Source: Simplicispira metamorpha
GTDB taxonomy: Bacteria > Pseudomonadota > Gammaproteobacteria > Burkholderiales > Burkholderiaceae_C
Reading direction: 5' to 3'
Length of the DNA stretch: 37,524 bases
Assembly: GCF_004341365.1 (NCBI RefSeq)
Contig: NZ_SLXH01000031.1
Coordinates: 1 to 37,524 of the forward strand
Numbering within the stretch: position 1 is the first letter of the stretch; each line of letters opens with the position of its first letter. This document shows positions 8,248-15,143 of the stretch, piece by piece. The position numbers were made by a program, and so were the translations under genes. The notes under the pieces are model-generated. The model was given only the letters and a program-made list of their open reading frames with translations. It did not search any database and was not told the DNA's origin.

Positions 8248-9129
8248 ATGTGGCATTTCAGGGCAGCGCAACAACCAGGCCGGGATCGGGCCACGGCACA
8301 GGCCGTCGGTGAGGCGATGGACAGCGCCGCAGTGGGCCGTGCGGCAGACACGGCCATGGGTGCAGTGGCGGTGTCGGGCCAGCAGGTGGGCAGACTGGCA
8401 GGCCCGGCAGCGGCCTTGCTGCTGGCCACGTTGCTGGCGGGCTGCGCAGCACCTGCGGGGGGCGAGCGCCAGGACAGTGCCTTGCCGTCAGGGTTTGTCT
8501 ACCTGCACGCCGTAGCGCCTGATGTGCAGCAAGACATGCGCTACCACGGCAGCAACAACTTCATCGGTCGTCCCGTGGCGGGTTACCAGGCCCCGGCCTG
8601 CATCCTGAGCGAACCCGCAGCGCGCGCCGTGCAGGCCGCTCAGGCGCAGGTGCGCCCCCTGGGGCTCACCATCAAGGTGTTTGACTGCTACCGCCCGCAA
8701 ACTGCTGTCAACGACTTTGTGCGCTGGGGCAGCGACCTGTCTGACCAGAAAACCAAGCCCGGCTACTACCCGGCGGTGCCCAAAACCGAGCTGTTCCAGC
8801 GCGGCTACATCGCTGAAAAGTCCGGCCACAGCCGCGGCAGCACGGTGGATCTGACGCTGGTGGTGGTCGATGGCCTGCGCGCCTCCAAGGTGGTGCGCGG
8901 CCCGCTGGCCGATGGCCAGGAGGTGGACATGGGATCGCCGTTTGACCTGTTCGATGCGCGCTCGCACACCGATAACCCCCACCTCTCGCCCGACGTGCAG
9001 CACAACCGGCGCTGGCTGCGCACCCTGCTGGCGCAGCACGGTTTTCGCAACCTGCCCGAAGAGTGGTGGCACTACACCCTCGACCCCGAGCCCCACACCG
9101 ACCGCTACTTTGACTTTGCCGTGCGCTGA
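8248..9129 (+). CDS. VanX-type D-alanyl-D-alanine dipeptidase, probable lipoprotein
   Basis: A 293-residue zinc peptidase of family M15D, expected to split D-Ala-D-Ala in the periplasm. The zinc and catalytic residues are visible: SGHSRGSTVD (192-201) supplies H194 and D201, and EEWWHY (271-276) supplies the catalytic Glu and H275. The motif FDCYRPQ and the stretch DMGSPFDLFD also fit VanX/DdpX. A lipobox LLAGC gives Cys66 as the lipidation site, after a hydrophobic run (about 50-64). The start at 8248 has a good ribosome binding site (AGGAG 8236-8240), but the signal peptide then begins only after about 45 extra residues; an internal start such as M38 would give a normal lipoprotein signal. 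No vancomycin resistance genes lie nearby, so peptidoglycan recycling is more likely than resistance. Confidence 0.87.
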   Translation: MWHFRAAQQPGRDRATAQAVGEAMDSAAVGRAADTAMGAVAVSGQQVGRLAGPAAALLLATLLAGCAAPAGGERQDSALPSGFVYLHAVAPDVQQDMRYHGSNNFIGRPVAGYQAPACILSEPAARAVQAAQAQVRPLGLTIKVFDCYRPQTAVNDFVRWGSDLSDQKTKPGYYPAVPKTELFQRGYIAEKSGHSRGSTVDLTLVVVDGLRASKVVRGPLADGQEVDMGSPFDLFDARSHTDNPHLSPDVQHNRRWLRTLLAQHGFRNLPEEWWHYTLDPEPHTDRYFDFAVR

Positions 9130-9235
9130 GCCGCAGGCCTCGCCCCAGTCGCTGGCCCAGCACCACCACCGCCCATGCCGCAGCCGCCGTTGGGCAGGCG
9201 CGCACATTCAACCGTAACCACACCAGGCCACCACG

Positions 9236-10126
9236 ATGCAGTCTCCCAACCACCCCCTGAACGGCACCCACTGGCGCCTGCGCGCTGCCGCCTGGTTGCA
9301 GCGCAGCGCCCTGGCCGGTGTTGCCATGTTGCTGGCCGGGCTGGCGGGCCTGGCCCAGGCCGCCACCTTGGCGCTGGACGGTGCCAACGGCCCGCGCCAA
9401 CTGGACGGCGCTGCGCTGGCCCGCCACCCCCAGGCCCAGGACATCGCCGTGCCCGGCGATGTGGCCTACCAGCGCCCCATGCGCTACCGCGCCGTGCCGC
9501 TGGCCGTGGTGCTGCGCGAGCTGGGCCTGGGCCCGAGCGACACATTGGAGGCCGTGGCCACCGATGGCTTTGTCGCGCAGTTGCCCGGCGCCCTGGTGCT
9601 GGCGCAGTCGCCCGGCCAGCCCCAGCCCTGGCTGGCCATCGAGCCCGACGGCGCCCCTTGGCCTGCGCTGCCGGGCAAGGCCGCCAGCGCCGGGCCGTTC
9701 TACATCGTCTGGCCGCAGAACGCGGGCGTGCGCAGCGAGCAGTGGCCCTATGCCGTGGCGCGGCTGAACGTGCGCGCCGCCCCCGACAAGCGCTGGCCGC
9801 AGATCGCCGTGGCCGCGCAGGTGCCTGCGGGCGACCACCTGCGCCGGGGCCAGTCGCTGTTTGTGGTGCAGTGCATGGTCTGCCACCGCATGAATGGCGG
9901 CGGCGACGCCCAGGTCGGCCCCGACTTGAACCTGCCCATGAACCCGACCGAATACTTCCAGCCCCAGGCCCTGCGCCAGCTGGTGCGCAACCCTGCCAGC
10001 GTGCGCCACTGGCCCACCCAGCTCATGCCCGGCTTTGGCCCCGAGCAGATCAGCGACGCTGAACTCGACGATCTGCTGGCCTACCTGGCGCACATGGCCC
10101 GCCAGCGCCAGACCGCCACGCCATGA
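9236..10126 (+). CDS. Exported cytochrome c with N-terminal sulfite-oxidase-like domain
   Basis: A 296-residue periplasmic protein. A Sec signal peptide (about 14-42, hydrophobic run LAGVAMLLAGLAGL and cut after AQA) is followed by a domain of about 150 residues with RYRAVPLAVVLRELG, VATDGFVAQLP and WPYAVARL. This is the pattern of the molybdopterin oxidoreductase (sulfite oxidase) fold. A class I cytochrome c domain follows: CMVCH (213-217) binds heme and M264 in QLMPGFGP is the likely axial ligand. The only two cysteines in the whole protein are those of the heme motif, so the Cys that binds molybdenum in real sulfite oxidases is absent. It is therefore likely an electron carrier or binding protein rather than a molybdoenzyme. 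The gene stands alone. Confidence 0.82.
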   Translation: MQSPNHPLNGTHWRLRAAAWLQRSALAGVAMLLAGLAGLAQAATLALDGANGPRQLDGAALARHPQAQDIAVPGDVAYQRPMRYRAVPLAVVLRELGLGPSDTLEAVATDGFVAQLPGALVLAQSPGQPQPWLAIEPDGAPWPALPGKAASAGPFYIVWPQNAGVRSEQWPYAVARLNVRAAPDKRWPQIAVAAQVPAGDHLRRGQSLFVVQCMVCHRMNGGGDAQVGPDLNLPMNPTEYFQPQALRQLVRNPASVRHWPTQLMPGFGPEQISDAELDDLLAYLAHMARQRQTATP

Positions 10127-10129
10127 CGG

Positions 10130-10167
10130 GCACCGGCACTGCGCGCCTGGCGCTGTTGCACCGGTGC
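10130..10167 (+). other. Inverted repeat after the cytochrome gene
   Basis: GCACCGG (10130-10136) pairs with CCGGTGC (10161-10167) around a 24-base loop, right after the stop codon. It lacks a T tract, so it is at best a weak or Rho-linked end signal. Confidence 0.3.
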
Positions 10168-10259
10168 GCCCCGAAGCCGTAGGCGGCGCGCTGGCCTGAT
10201 CCGGGCCGGGTGGGCGGCAGCGGCGGGTACGCCCGGTCAGTGCCCAAATTTTGTGCAGG

Positions 10260-10265
10260 TACAAT
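10260..10265 (+). promoter_or_regulatory. Probable -10 element for dusB-fis
   Basis: TACAAT (10260-10265) lies 43 bases before the dusB start in an AT-richer patch (AAATTTTGTGCAGG). No good -35 hexamer is seen 16-18 bases upstream, so an activator or an atypical promoter may be involved. Confidence 0.45.
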
Positions 10266-10308
10266 GCCGCCTCTTTTTTCAGCAAGCCCCCTGCGCCCTC
10301 CCTGACCC

Positions 10309-11358
10309 ATGCACATCGGCCCCATTCCCTTGGCGAACCGCCTGTTCGCTGCGCCCATGGCCGGTGTCACAGACCGGCCATTTCGCCAGCTGTGCCGGGC
10401 GCTGGGCGCGGGCTATGCGGTCAGCGAGATGGTCACCTCGCGCAAAGACCTCTGGAACAGCCTGAAAACCAGCCGCCGCGCCAACCACGAGGGCGAACCC
10501 GGCCCGATTGCCGTGCAAATCGCGGGCACCGACGCACCCATGATGGCCGAGGCCGCGCTCTACAACGTCGAGCGCGGCGCGCAGATCATCGACATCAACA
10601 TGGGCTGCCCGGCCAAAAAGGTGTGCAACAAATGGGCCGGCTCGGCGCTGATGCAGAACGAGGCGCTGGCGGTGGAGATTGCCGCCGCCGTGGTGAACGC
10701 CTGCGCGCCGCGCGGCGTGCCCGTCACGCTGAAGATGCGCACCGGCTGGAGCCAGGAGCACAAAAACGCAGTGGCGCTGGCGCGGCAGTTTGAGGCCGTG
10801 GGCATCCAGATGCTCACGGTGCATGGCCGCACCCGCGAGCAGGGCTACAAAGGCTTGGCCGAGTACGACACCATCGCCGCCGTCAAACAGGCCGTGCGCG
10901 TGCCCGTGGTGGCCAACGGCGACATCACCAGCCCCGAAAAAGCCCGCGAGGTGCTGGTCGCCACCGGCGCCGACGCCATCATGGTGGGCCGCGCCGCGCA
11001 GGGCAGGCCGTGGATATTCCGCGAGATTGGCCACTTTCTGGCCACCGGCGAGCACCTGCCCCCGCCGCGTGTGGCCGAGGTGCGCGCGCTGCTGCTGGAG
11101 CACCTGCAAGACCATTACAGCCTGTACGGCGCCTACACCGGCGTGCGCACGGCGCGCAAGCACATCGCCTGGTACGTGCGCGCGCTGCCCGGTGGCGAGG
11201 CGCTGCGCCAACACATCAACACCCTGGAGACGTGCGACGCCCAGTGGCAGGCCGTGGCCCACTACCTGGACGCCCTGGGCGACCAGATGGAGCGCCTGCC
11301 CGCCGCCACCGGCACCACCGAACCCCTCCAAGACGTAACCGAGGAACCCAGTGCATGA
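10309..11358 (+). CDS. dusB: tRNA-dihydrouridine synthase B
   Basis: A 349-residue flavoenzyme that reduces uridine in the D-loop of tRNA with FMN and NADPH. The N-terminus MHIGPIPLANRLFAAPMAG with V-T-D-R-P-F is diagnostic of DusB. The catalytic Cys100 sits in DINMGCPAKKV, and FMN phosphate binding is in NGDI and GADAIMVGRAAQG. The C-terminal helical domain (about 250-335) carries the RxxRKH pattern (TGVRTARKHIAWY). Length is normal for the family. The stop overlaps the fis start (ATGA at 11355-11358), the same dusB-fis order as in Escherichia coli, where both are made from one promoter. Confidence 0.96.
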   Translation: MHIGPIPLANRLFAAPMAGVTDRPFRQLCRALGAGYAVSEMVTSRKDLWNSLKTSRRANHEGEPGPIAVQIAGTDAPMMAEAALYNVERGAQIIDINMGCPAKKVCNKWAGSALMQNEALAVEIAAAVVNACAPRGVPVTLKMRTGWSQEHKNAVALARQFEAVGIQMLTVHGRTREQGYKGLAEYDTIAAVKQAVRVPVVANGDITSPEKAREVLVATGADAIMVGRAAQGRPWIFREIGHFLATGEHLPPPRVAEVRALLLEHLQDHYSLYGAYTGVRTARKHIAWYVRALPGGEALRQHINTLETCDAQWQAVAHYLDALGDQMERLPAATGTTEPLQDVTEEPSA

Positions 11359-11588
11359 GCAAACAACACATTGAAGACTGCGTGCGCGAAAGCCTGCAAG
11401 ACTACTTTCACGACCTGGGCGGCGAGTCGCCCGATGGGGTGTACGCCATGGTGCTGCGCCTGGTCGAAAAACCCATGCTCGAAGTGGTGATGCAGCAGGC
11501 CGAGAACAACCAGTCGCGCGCCGCCGAATGGCTGGGCCTGAACCGCAACACCCTGCGCAAAAAGCTGGTCGAGCACCAGCTGCTGTAA
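11355..11588 (+). CDS. fis: Fis family nucleoid protein and transcription regulator
   Basis: A 77-residue DNA-binding protein, shorter than the 98 residues of E. coli Fis because it lacks most of the N-terminal beta-hairpin region. The C-terminal helix-turn-helix NQSRAAEWLGLNRNTLRKKL (about 52-71) is strongly conserved. The middle helices (LVEKPMLEVVMQQAENN) form the dimer core. Fis bends DNA and controls rRNA and many growth-phase genes. The gene overlaps dusB by four bases (ATGA), so its translation is coupled. A copy of the intergenic repeat follows the stop, and purH is next. Confidence 0.94.
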   Translation: MSKQHIEDCVRESLQDYFHDLGGESPDGVYAMVLRLVEKPMLEVVMQQAENNQSRAAEWLGLNRNTLRKKLVEHQLL

Positions 11589-11604
11589 GCGCCATGGGGG
11601 CTGA

Positions 11605-11668
11605 TTTGCTCCTTGATTGATAGCTGCTAGCATGCACCACGCAAGGGCTAGAAGCCTATTTTGTATTG
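11605..11668 (+). repeat. Comamonadaceae-type intergenic repeat, copy 4
   Basis: TTGATTGATAGCTGCTAGCA (11614-11633), then GCAAGGGCTAGAAGCC, reads in the plus orientation and matches the reverse complement of copy 2. It lies between fis and purH. Confidence 0.65.
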
Positions 11669-11699
11669 ATTACCCACCCCAACCCACCGCAACCTCCCC

Positions 11700-13286
11700 A
11701 TGAACGCACTTCTTTCTGTCTCTGACAAAACCGGCATCGTTGAATTTGCCCAGGCCCTGCACGCGCTGGGCATCAAGCTCTTGTCCACCGGCGGCACCGC
11801 CAAGCTGCTGGCCGATGCGGGCCTGCCCGTGACCGAAGTGGCCGATGTCACCGGCTTCCCGGAAATGCTCGATGGCCGCGTCAAAACCCTGCACCCCAAG
11901 GTGCACGGCGGCCTGCTGGCGCGCCGCAGCCTGCCCGCGCACATGGCCGCGCTGGCCGAGCACGGCATTGACACCATCGACCTGCTGGTGGTCAACCTCT
12001 ACCCGTTTGAAGCCACCGTGGCCAAGCACGGCTGCACGCTGGCCGATGCCATCGAAAACATCGACATCGGCGGCCCCGCCATGGTGCGCAGCGCCGCCAA
12101 AAACTGGCAAGACGTGGGCGTGGTGACCGACGCGGGCCAATACCCCGCCGTGCTGGCCGAGTTGCAGGCGGCGGGCAAGCTGTCTGACCAGCTGCGCTTT
12201 GCCCTGTCGGCAGCGGCGTTCAACCGCATTGCGCAGTACGACGGCGCCATCAGCAACTACCTCTCCAGCGTGCAGTTCGACGCCGACAAGCAGGCCGAAG
12301 ACTACGTGCCCGCCATGTCCGCCTTCCCCAGCCAGGCCAACATGTTTGCCACCAAGCTGCAAGACCTGCGCTACGGCGAAAACGCCCACCAGCAAGCTGT
12401 CTGGTACCGCGACCTCAACCCCGCCGTGGGCTCGCTGGCCACCGGCGTGCAGTTGCAGGGCAAAGAGCTGTCGTACAACAACATCGCCGATGCCGATGCG
12501 GCCTGGGAATGCGTCAAGAGCTTTGAAGCCCCGGCCTGCGTCATCGTCAAGCACGCCAACCCCTGCGGCGTGGCCGTGGGCGCGCACCCGCTGGAGGCGT
12601 ACTCCAAGGCTTTCCAGACCGACCCGACCAGCGCCTTTGGCGGCATCATCGCCTTCAACCGCGTGGTCGATGGCGCAGCGGCCCAGCAAATTGCCAAGCA
12701 GTTTGTCGAGGTGCTGATGGCGCCCGGCTTCACGCCTGAGGCGCTGGAAATCTTTAAGTCCAAGGTCAACGTGCGCCTGATGCAGATTGACCTGCCCGAG
12801 AACTACGGCGCCGTGCGCAACGCCATCGAAACCAAGCGCGTGGGCTCGGGCCTGCTGGTGCAAACCGCCGACACCCACGAGCTGGCGCTGGCTGACCTGA
12901 AGGTGGTGACTGCCAAGCAGCCCACGCCCGAAGAGCTGCAAGACCTGCTGTTCGCCTGGACGGTGGCCAAGTACGTCAAGAGCAACGCCATCGTCTTCTG
13001 CAAGAACGGCATGACCATGGGCGTGGGCGCGGGCCAGATGAGCCGCCTGGATTCGGCGCGCATCGCCAGCATCAAGGCCGAAGCGGCCAAGCTGAGCCTG
13101 CAAGGCACCGTGGTGGCCAGCGATGCCTTCTTCCCCTTCCGCGACGGCCTCGATGTGGTGGTGGACGCGGGTGCCACCTGCATCGCCCAGCCTGGCGGCT
13201 CCATGCGCGACCAGGAGGTGATTGACGCCGCCAACGAGCGCGGCGTGGCCATGGTGTTCACCGGCGTGCGCCACTTCCGCCACTGA
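11700..13286 (+). CDS. purH: Bifunctional AICAR transformylase / IMP cyclohydrolase
   Basis: A 528-residue enzyme for the last two steps of IMP synthesis. Residues 1 to about 195 form the IMP cyclohydrolase (MGS-like) domain, with [34 protein letters not shown] and [17 protein letters not shown]. The rest is the AICAR transformylase domain with [28 protein letters not shown] and [12 protein letters not shown], ending in the typical GVRHFRH. All family signatures are intact and the length is standard. ATG 11700 is the natural start; upstream is the intergenic repeat, so its promoter must be close to 11640-11690. An efficient terminator follows. Confidence 0.97.
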   Translation: MNALLSVSDKTGIVEFAQALHALGIKLLSTGGTAKLLADAGLPVTEVADVTGFPEMLDGRVKTLHPKVHGGLLARRSLPAHMAALAEHGIDTIDLLVVNLYPFEATVAKHGCTLADAIENIDIGGPAMVRSAAKNWQDVGVVTDAGQYPAVLAELQAAGKLSDQLRFALSAAAFNRIAQYDGAISNYLSSVQFDADKQAEDYVPAMSAFPSQANMFATKLQDLRYGENAHQQAVWYRDLNPAVGSLATGVQLQGKELSYNNIADADAAWECVKSFEAPACVIVKHANPCGVAVGAHPLEAYSKAFQTDPTSAFGGIIAFNRVVDGAAAQQIAKQFVEVLMAPGFTPEALEIFKSKVNVRLMQIDLPENYGAVRNAIETKRVGSGLLVQTADTHELALADLKVVTAKQPTPEELQDLLFAWTVAKYVKSNAIVFCKNGMTMGVGAGQMSRLDSARIASIKAEAAKLSLQGTVVASDAFFPFRDGLDVVVDAGATCIAQPGGSMRDQEVIDAANERGVAMVFTGVRHFRH

Positions 13287-13324
13287 GCAAGGTGCCCGGC
13301 GGCTGCACAGCCGCCGCACGCAAG

Positions 13325-13352
13325 AAAAAAGCGGCCTGGAGCCGCTTTTTTT
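13325..13352. terminator. Bidirectional intrinsic terminator between purH and the binding protein gene
   Basis: AAGCGGC (13329-13335), loop CTGGA, and GCCGCTT (13341-13347) form the stem, flanked by an A run before and a T run after (to 13352). Both strands therefore show a hairpin plus U tract, fitting the convergent purH (+) and binding protein (-) genes. Confidence 0.88.
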
Positions 13353-13392
13353 GCGCCCGACCCGGGGGCGGCTGTGCGGTGTGGGGGGTGCC

Positions 13393-13460
13393 GGTTTTAA
13401 AGGTAAAAACAGGCTGAAAGCCAGTTGTGGTGAGCGAAAGCAGCTATCAAATCAATAGCT
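13393..13460 (-). repeat. Comamonadaceae-type intergenic repeat, copy 5
   Basis: GGTAAAAACAGGCTGAAAGC (13401-13420) and AAGCAGCTATCAAATCAA (13438-13455) are shared with copy 6 at 17178-17230. It ends next to the stop codon of the minus-strand binding protein gene. Confidence 0.72.
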
Positions 13461-14983
13461 CAATTCCACGACATGGCGGACACGTCGTGGACAAAAATCG
13501 GGTAGTCCATCCACACCCCGCGCAGGCCCTTGCGCCGCACCACGTCGATTTGTGGGGCAAAAATCCAGGCGTTCACCGCGTCTTGTGCCAGGTGGCGCTG
13601 CAACTGGCCGAACAGGCGCTGGCGTTCGCGTGGCTGGACTGCCTGGGCGTAGCGCTGCACCAGGGCGCGGAAGTCGGCGCTGTCGTAGCCAAAGTAGTAC
13701 TGCGGATCGGTGTAGATGAAGTAGTCCATCGGCTCGACATGGTTGATCAGCGTCATGTCGAAATCGCCCTTGAACGGCCCGGCCAGCCACTGGCCCCATT
13801 CCAGGTTTTTCAGCTGCACTTGGATGCCCACGCGCGCCAGCTGCTCGGCCACGAACTCGCCGCCGATGCGGGCGTAGGATGGCGGCGGCAGGGCCAGCTC
13901 CAGGCGCAGCGGCGCCACCACCCCGGCCTCGCGCAGCAGCGCCCGGGCGTGTGCGGGGTCGTGGGGGTAGAGGCCGGCCAGGTGCAGGTAGCCCGCATCC
14001 GAGGGGCCGAAGTGGCTGCCAATGACCGTGCCGCGTCCCTGGAGCACCTGGCGGATAAAGCCCTCGCGGTCGATGGCATGGGTGATGGCGCGGCGCACGC
14101 GCACATCGCCCAGCGGCGCGCGGCGGTGGTTCAGCGCCAGCATGCCTTTGCCGCTGGATGAGCCCAGCAGCAGTTGGTAGCGGCTGTCGGCCTCTACGCC
14201 GTGCAGGTTTTGCGCCGCGTAGTGGAAGAACAGGTCGATCTCGCCGCTCCTGAGCAGCGCTGCCAGGGCTTCGCGCCCCTGAACGAAGCGGAACACCACC
14301 TGCTCGATAGTGGCCGCCTGCGACCGGCCCTGGCCCTGCGCTCTCACCAGGGTGACGCTGTGCCCGGTGCGGCGCTGCTGCAAGCGGTAGGGGCCGGTGC
14401 CCACGGGGGCGGTGGCGGCGTGCGCAGCGCTGTCGGGGTGCAGGATGACGGCGGTGGCCTCGCCCAGGCGGAACAGCAGGTGCGGGTCGGGGTGGCGCAG
14501 CGTCAGCACCACGGTGTGGGTGTTGGGCGTGGCGATGTCGGCCAGGTTGTCAAACAGGGCTTTGCGCGCTTTGTTGGTCGATTCGGGGGCCATCGCCCGC
14601 TCAAAGCTGAAGCGCACGGCCTGCGCGTCCAGGGGCGCGCCATCATGAAAGCGCACATACGGGCGCAGCGCAAAGGTGTAGCGGCGCTGGCTTTCATCGA
14701 CCGACCACGACTGCGCCAGCAGCGGCGAGATGCTGCCGTCCTCCTCAATGCGGGTCAGCCCCTCCAGGACGTTGTAGTGCACCACCTCGCCCACCGAGGC
14801 CGAGGCGGCCATGGTCGGGTCCAGGCTCTCGGGCTCCAGACTCAGGTAGATGGTGACTTTGCGCTCCGGGGCCACGCTGCCCGCCGGGGATTGGGCCGCA
14901 GCCTGGCTGGCACACAGCGCACTGCCAGCCAAGGCAGCCCATTGCCCCAGGTGGGCACGGCGGTCGGGAGAGAAGTGGTGCAT
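13460..14983 (-). CDS. Peptide-type ABC transporter substrate-binding protein (SBP_bac_5)
   Basis: A 507-residue periplasmic binding protein of the DppA/OppA family. The mature part opens with VTIYLSLEPESLDPTMAASASVGEV, the signature of family 5 solute-binding proteins, followed by NVLEGLTRIEEDGSISPLLAQSW and FHDGAPLDAQAVRFSFERA. The N-terminus has DRRAHLGQWAALAGSALCASQAAAQ, an RR-containing signal that could use the Tat route. No permease or ATPase genes adjoin it, so it is an orphan receptor here. I place the start at the ATG 14983 (MHHFSPDRR); an upstream in-frame start at 15109 would put 42 extra residues before the signal. A promoter-like pair on the minus strand lies at 15075-15080 and 15052-15057. 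The ligand is unknown; peptides, nickel or heme are possible in this family. Confidence 0.88.
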   Translation of the reverse strand: MHHFSPDRRAHLGQWAALAGSALCASQAAAQSPAGSVAPERKVTIYLSLEPESLDPTMAASASVGEVVHYNVLEGLTRIEEDGSISPLLAQSWSVDESQRRYTFALRPYVRFHDGAPLDAQAVRFSFERAMAPESTNKARKALFDNLADIATPNTHTVVLTLRHPDPHLLFRLGEATAVILHPDSAAHAATAPVGTGPYRLQQRRTGHSVTLVRAQGQGRSQAATIEQVVFRFVQGREALAALLRSGEIDLFFHYAAQNLHGVEADSRYQLLLGSSSGKGMLALNHRRAPLGDVRVRRAITHAIDREGFIRQVLQGRGTVIGSHFGPSDAGYLHLAGLYPHDPAHARALLREAGVVAPLRLELALPPPSYARIGGEFVAEQLARVGIQVQLKNLEWGQWLAGPFKGDFDMTLINHVEPMDYFIYTDPQYYFGYDSADFRALVQRYAQAVQPRERQRLFGQLQRHLAQDAVNAWIFAPQIDVVRRKGLRGVWMDYPIFVHDVSAMSWN

Positions 14984-15051
14984 GGCGGTCGGGCTGTAAG
15001 CTGGCAGAAAGGGTTGAAACAACGCATGGAATTGCCGTGGCGCTTCGGAAA

Positions 15052-15088
15052 ATCCTATGCAAAGTGTGACATATTCACAATCTGTCAC
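15052..15088. promoter_or_regulatory. Divergent control region with palindromes between binding protein and cyclase genes
   Basis: GTGACA (15066-15071) and TGTCAC (15083-15088) are perfect inverted repeats 11 bases apart, and TGTGA (15065-15069) with TCACA (15075-15079) forms a CRP-like arrangement but with 5 instead of 6 bases between. On the minus strand TTGTGA (15080-15075), 17 bases, and TAGGAT (15057-15052) form a sigma-70-like promoter for the binding protein gene. The palindromes overlap it, so a repressor or a CRP-like activator may act here. Confidence 0.45.
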
Positions 15089-15143
15089 GTTTCGCCCGCT
15101 GGGTTGCATTCACCTTCGGCTTGCTTTCGCCCGCTGCCGCCCC

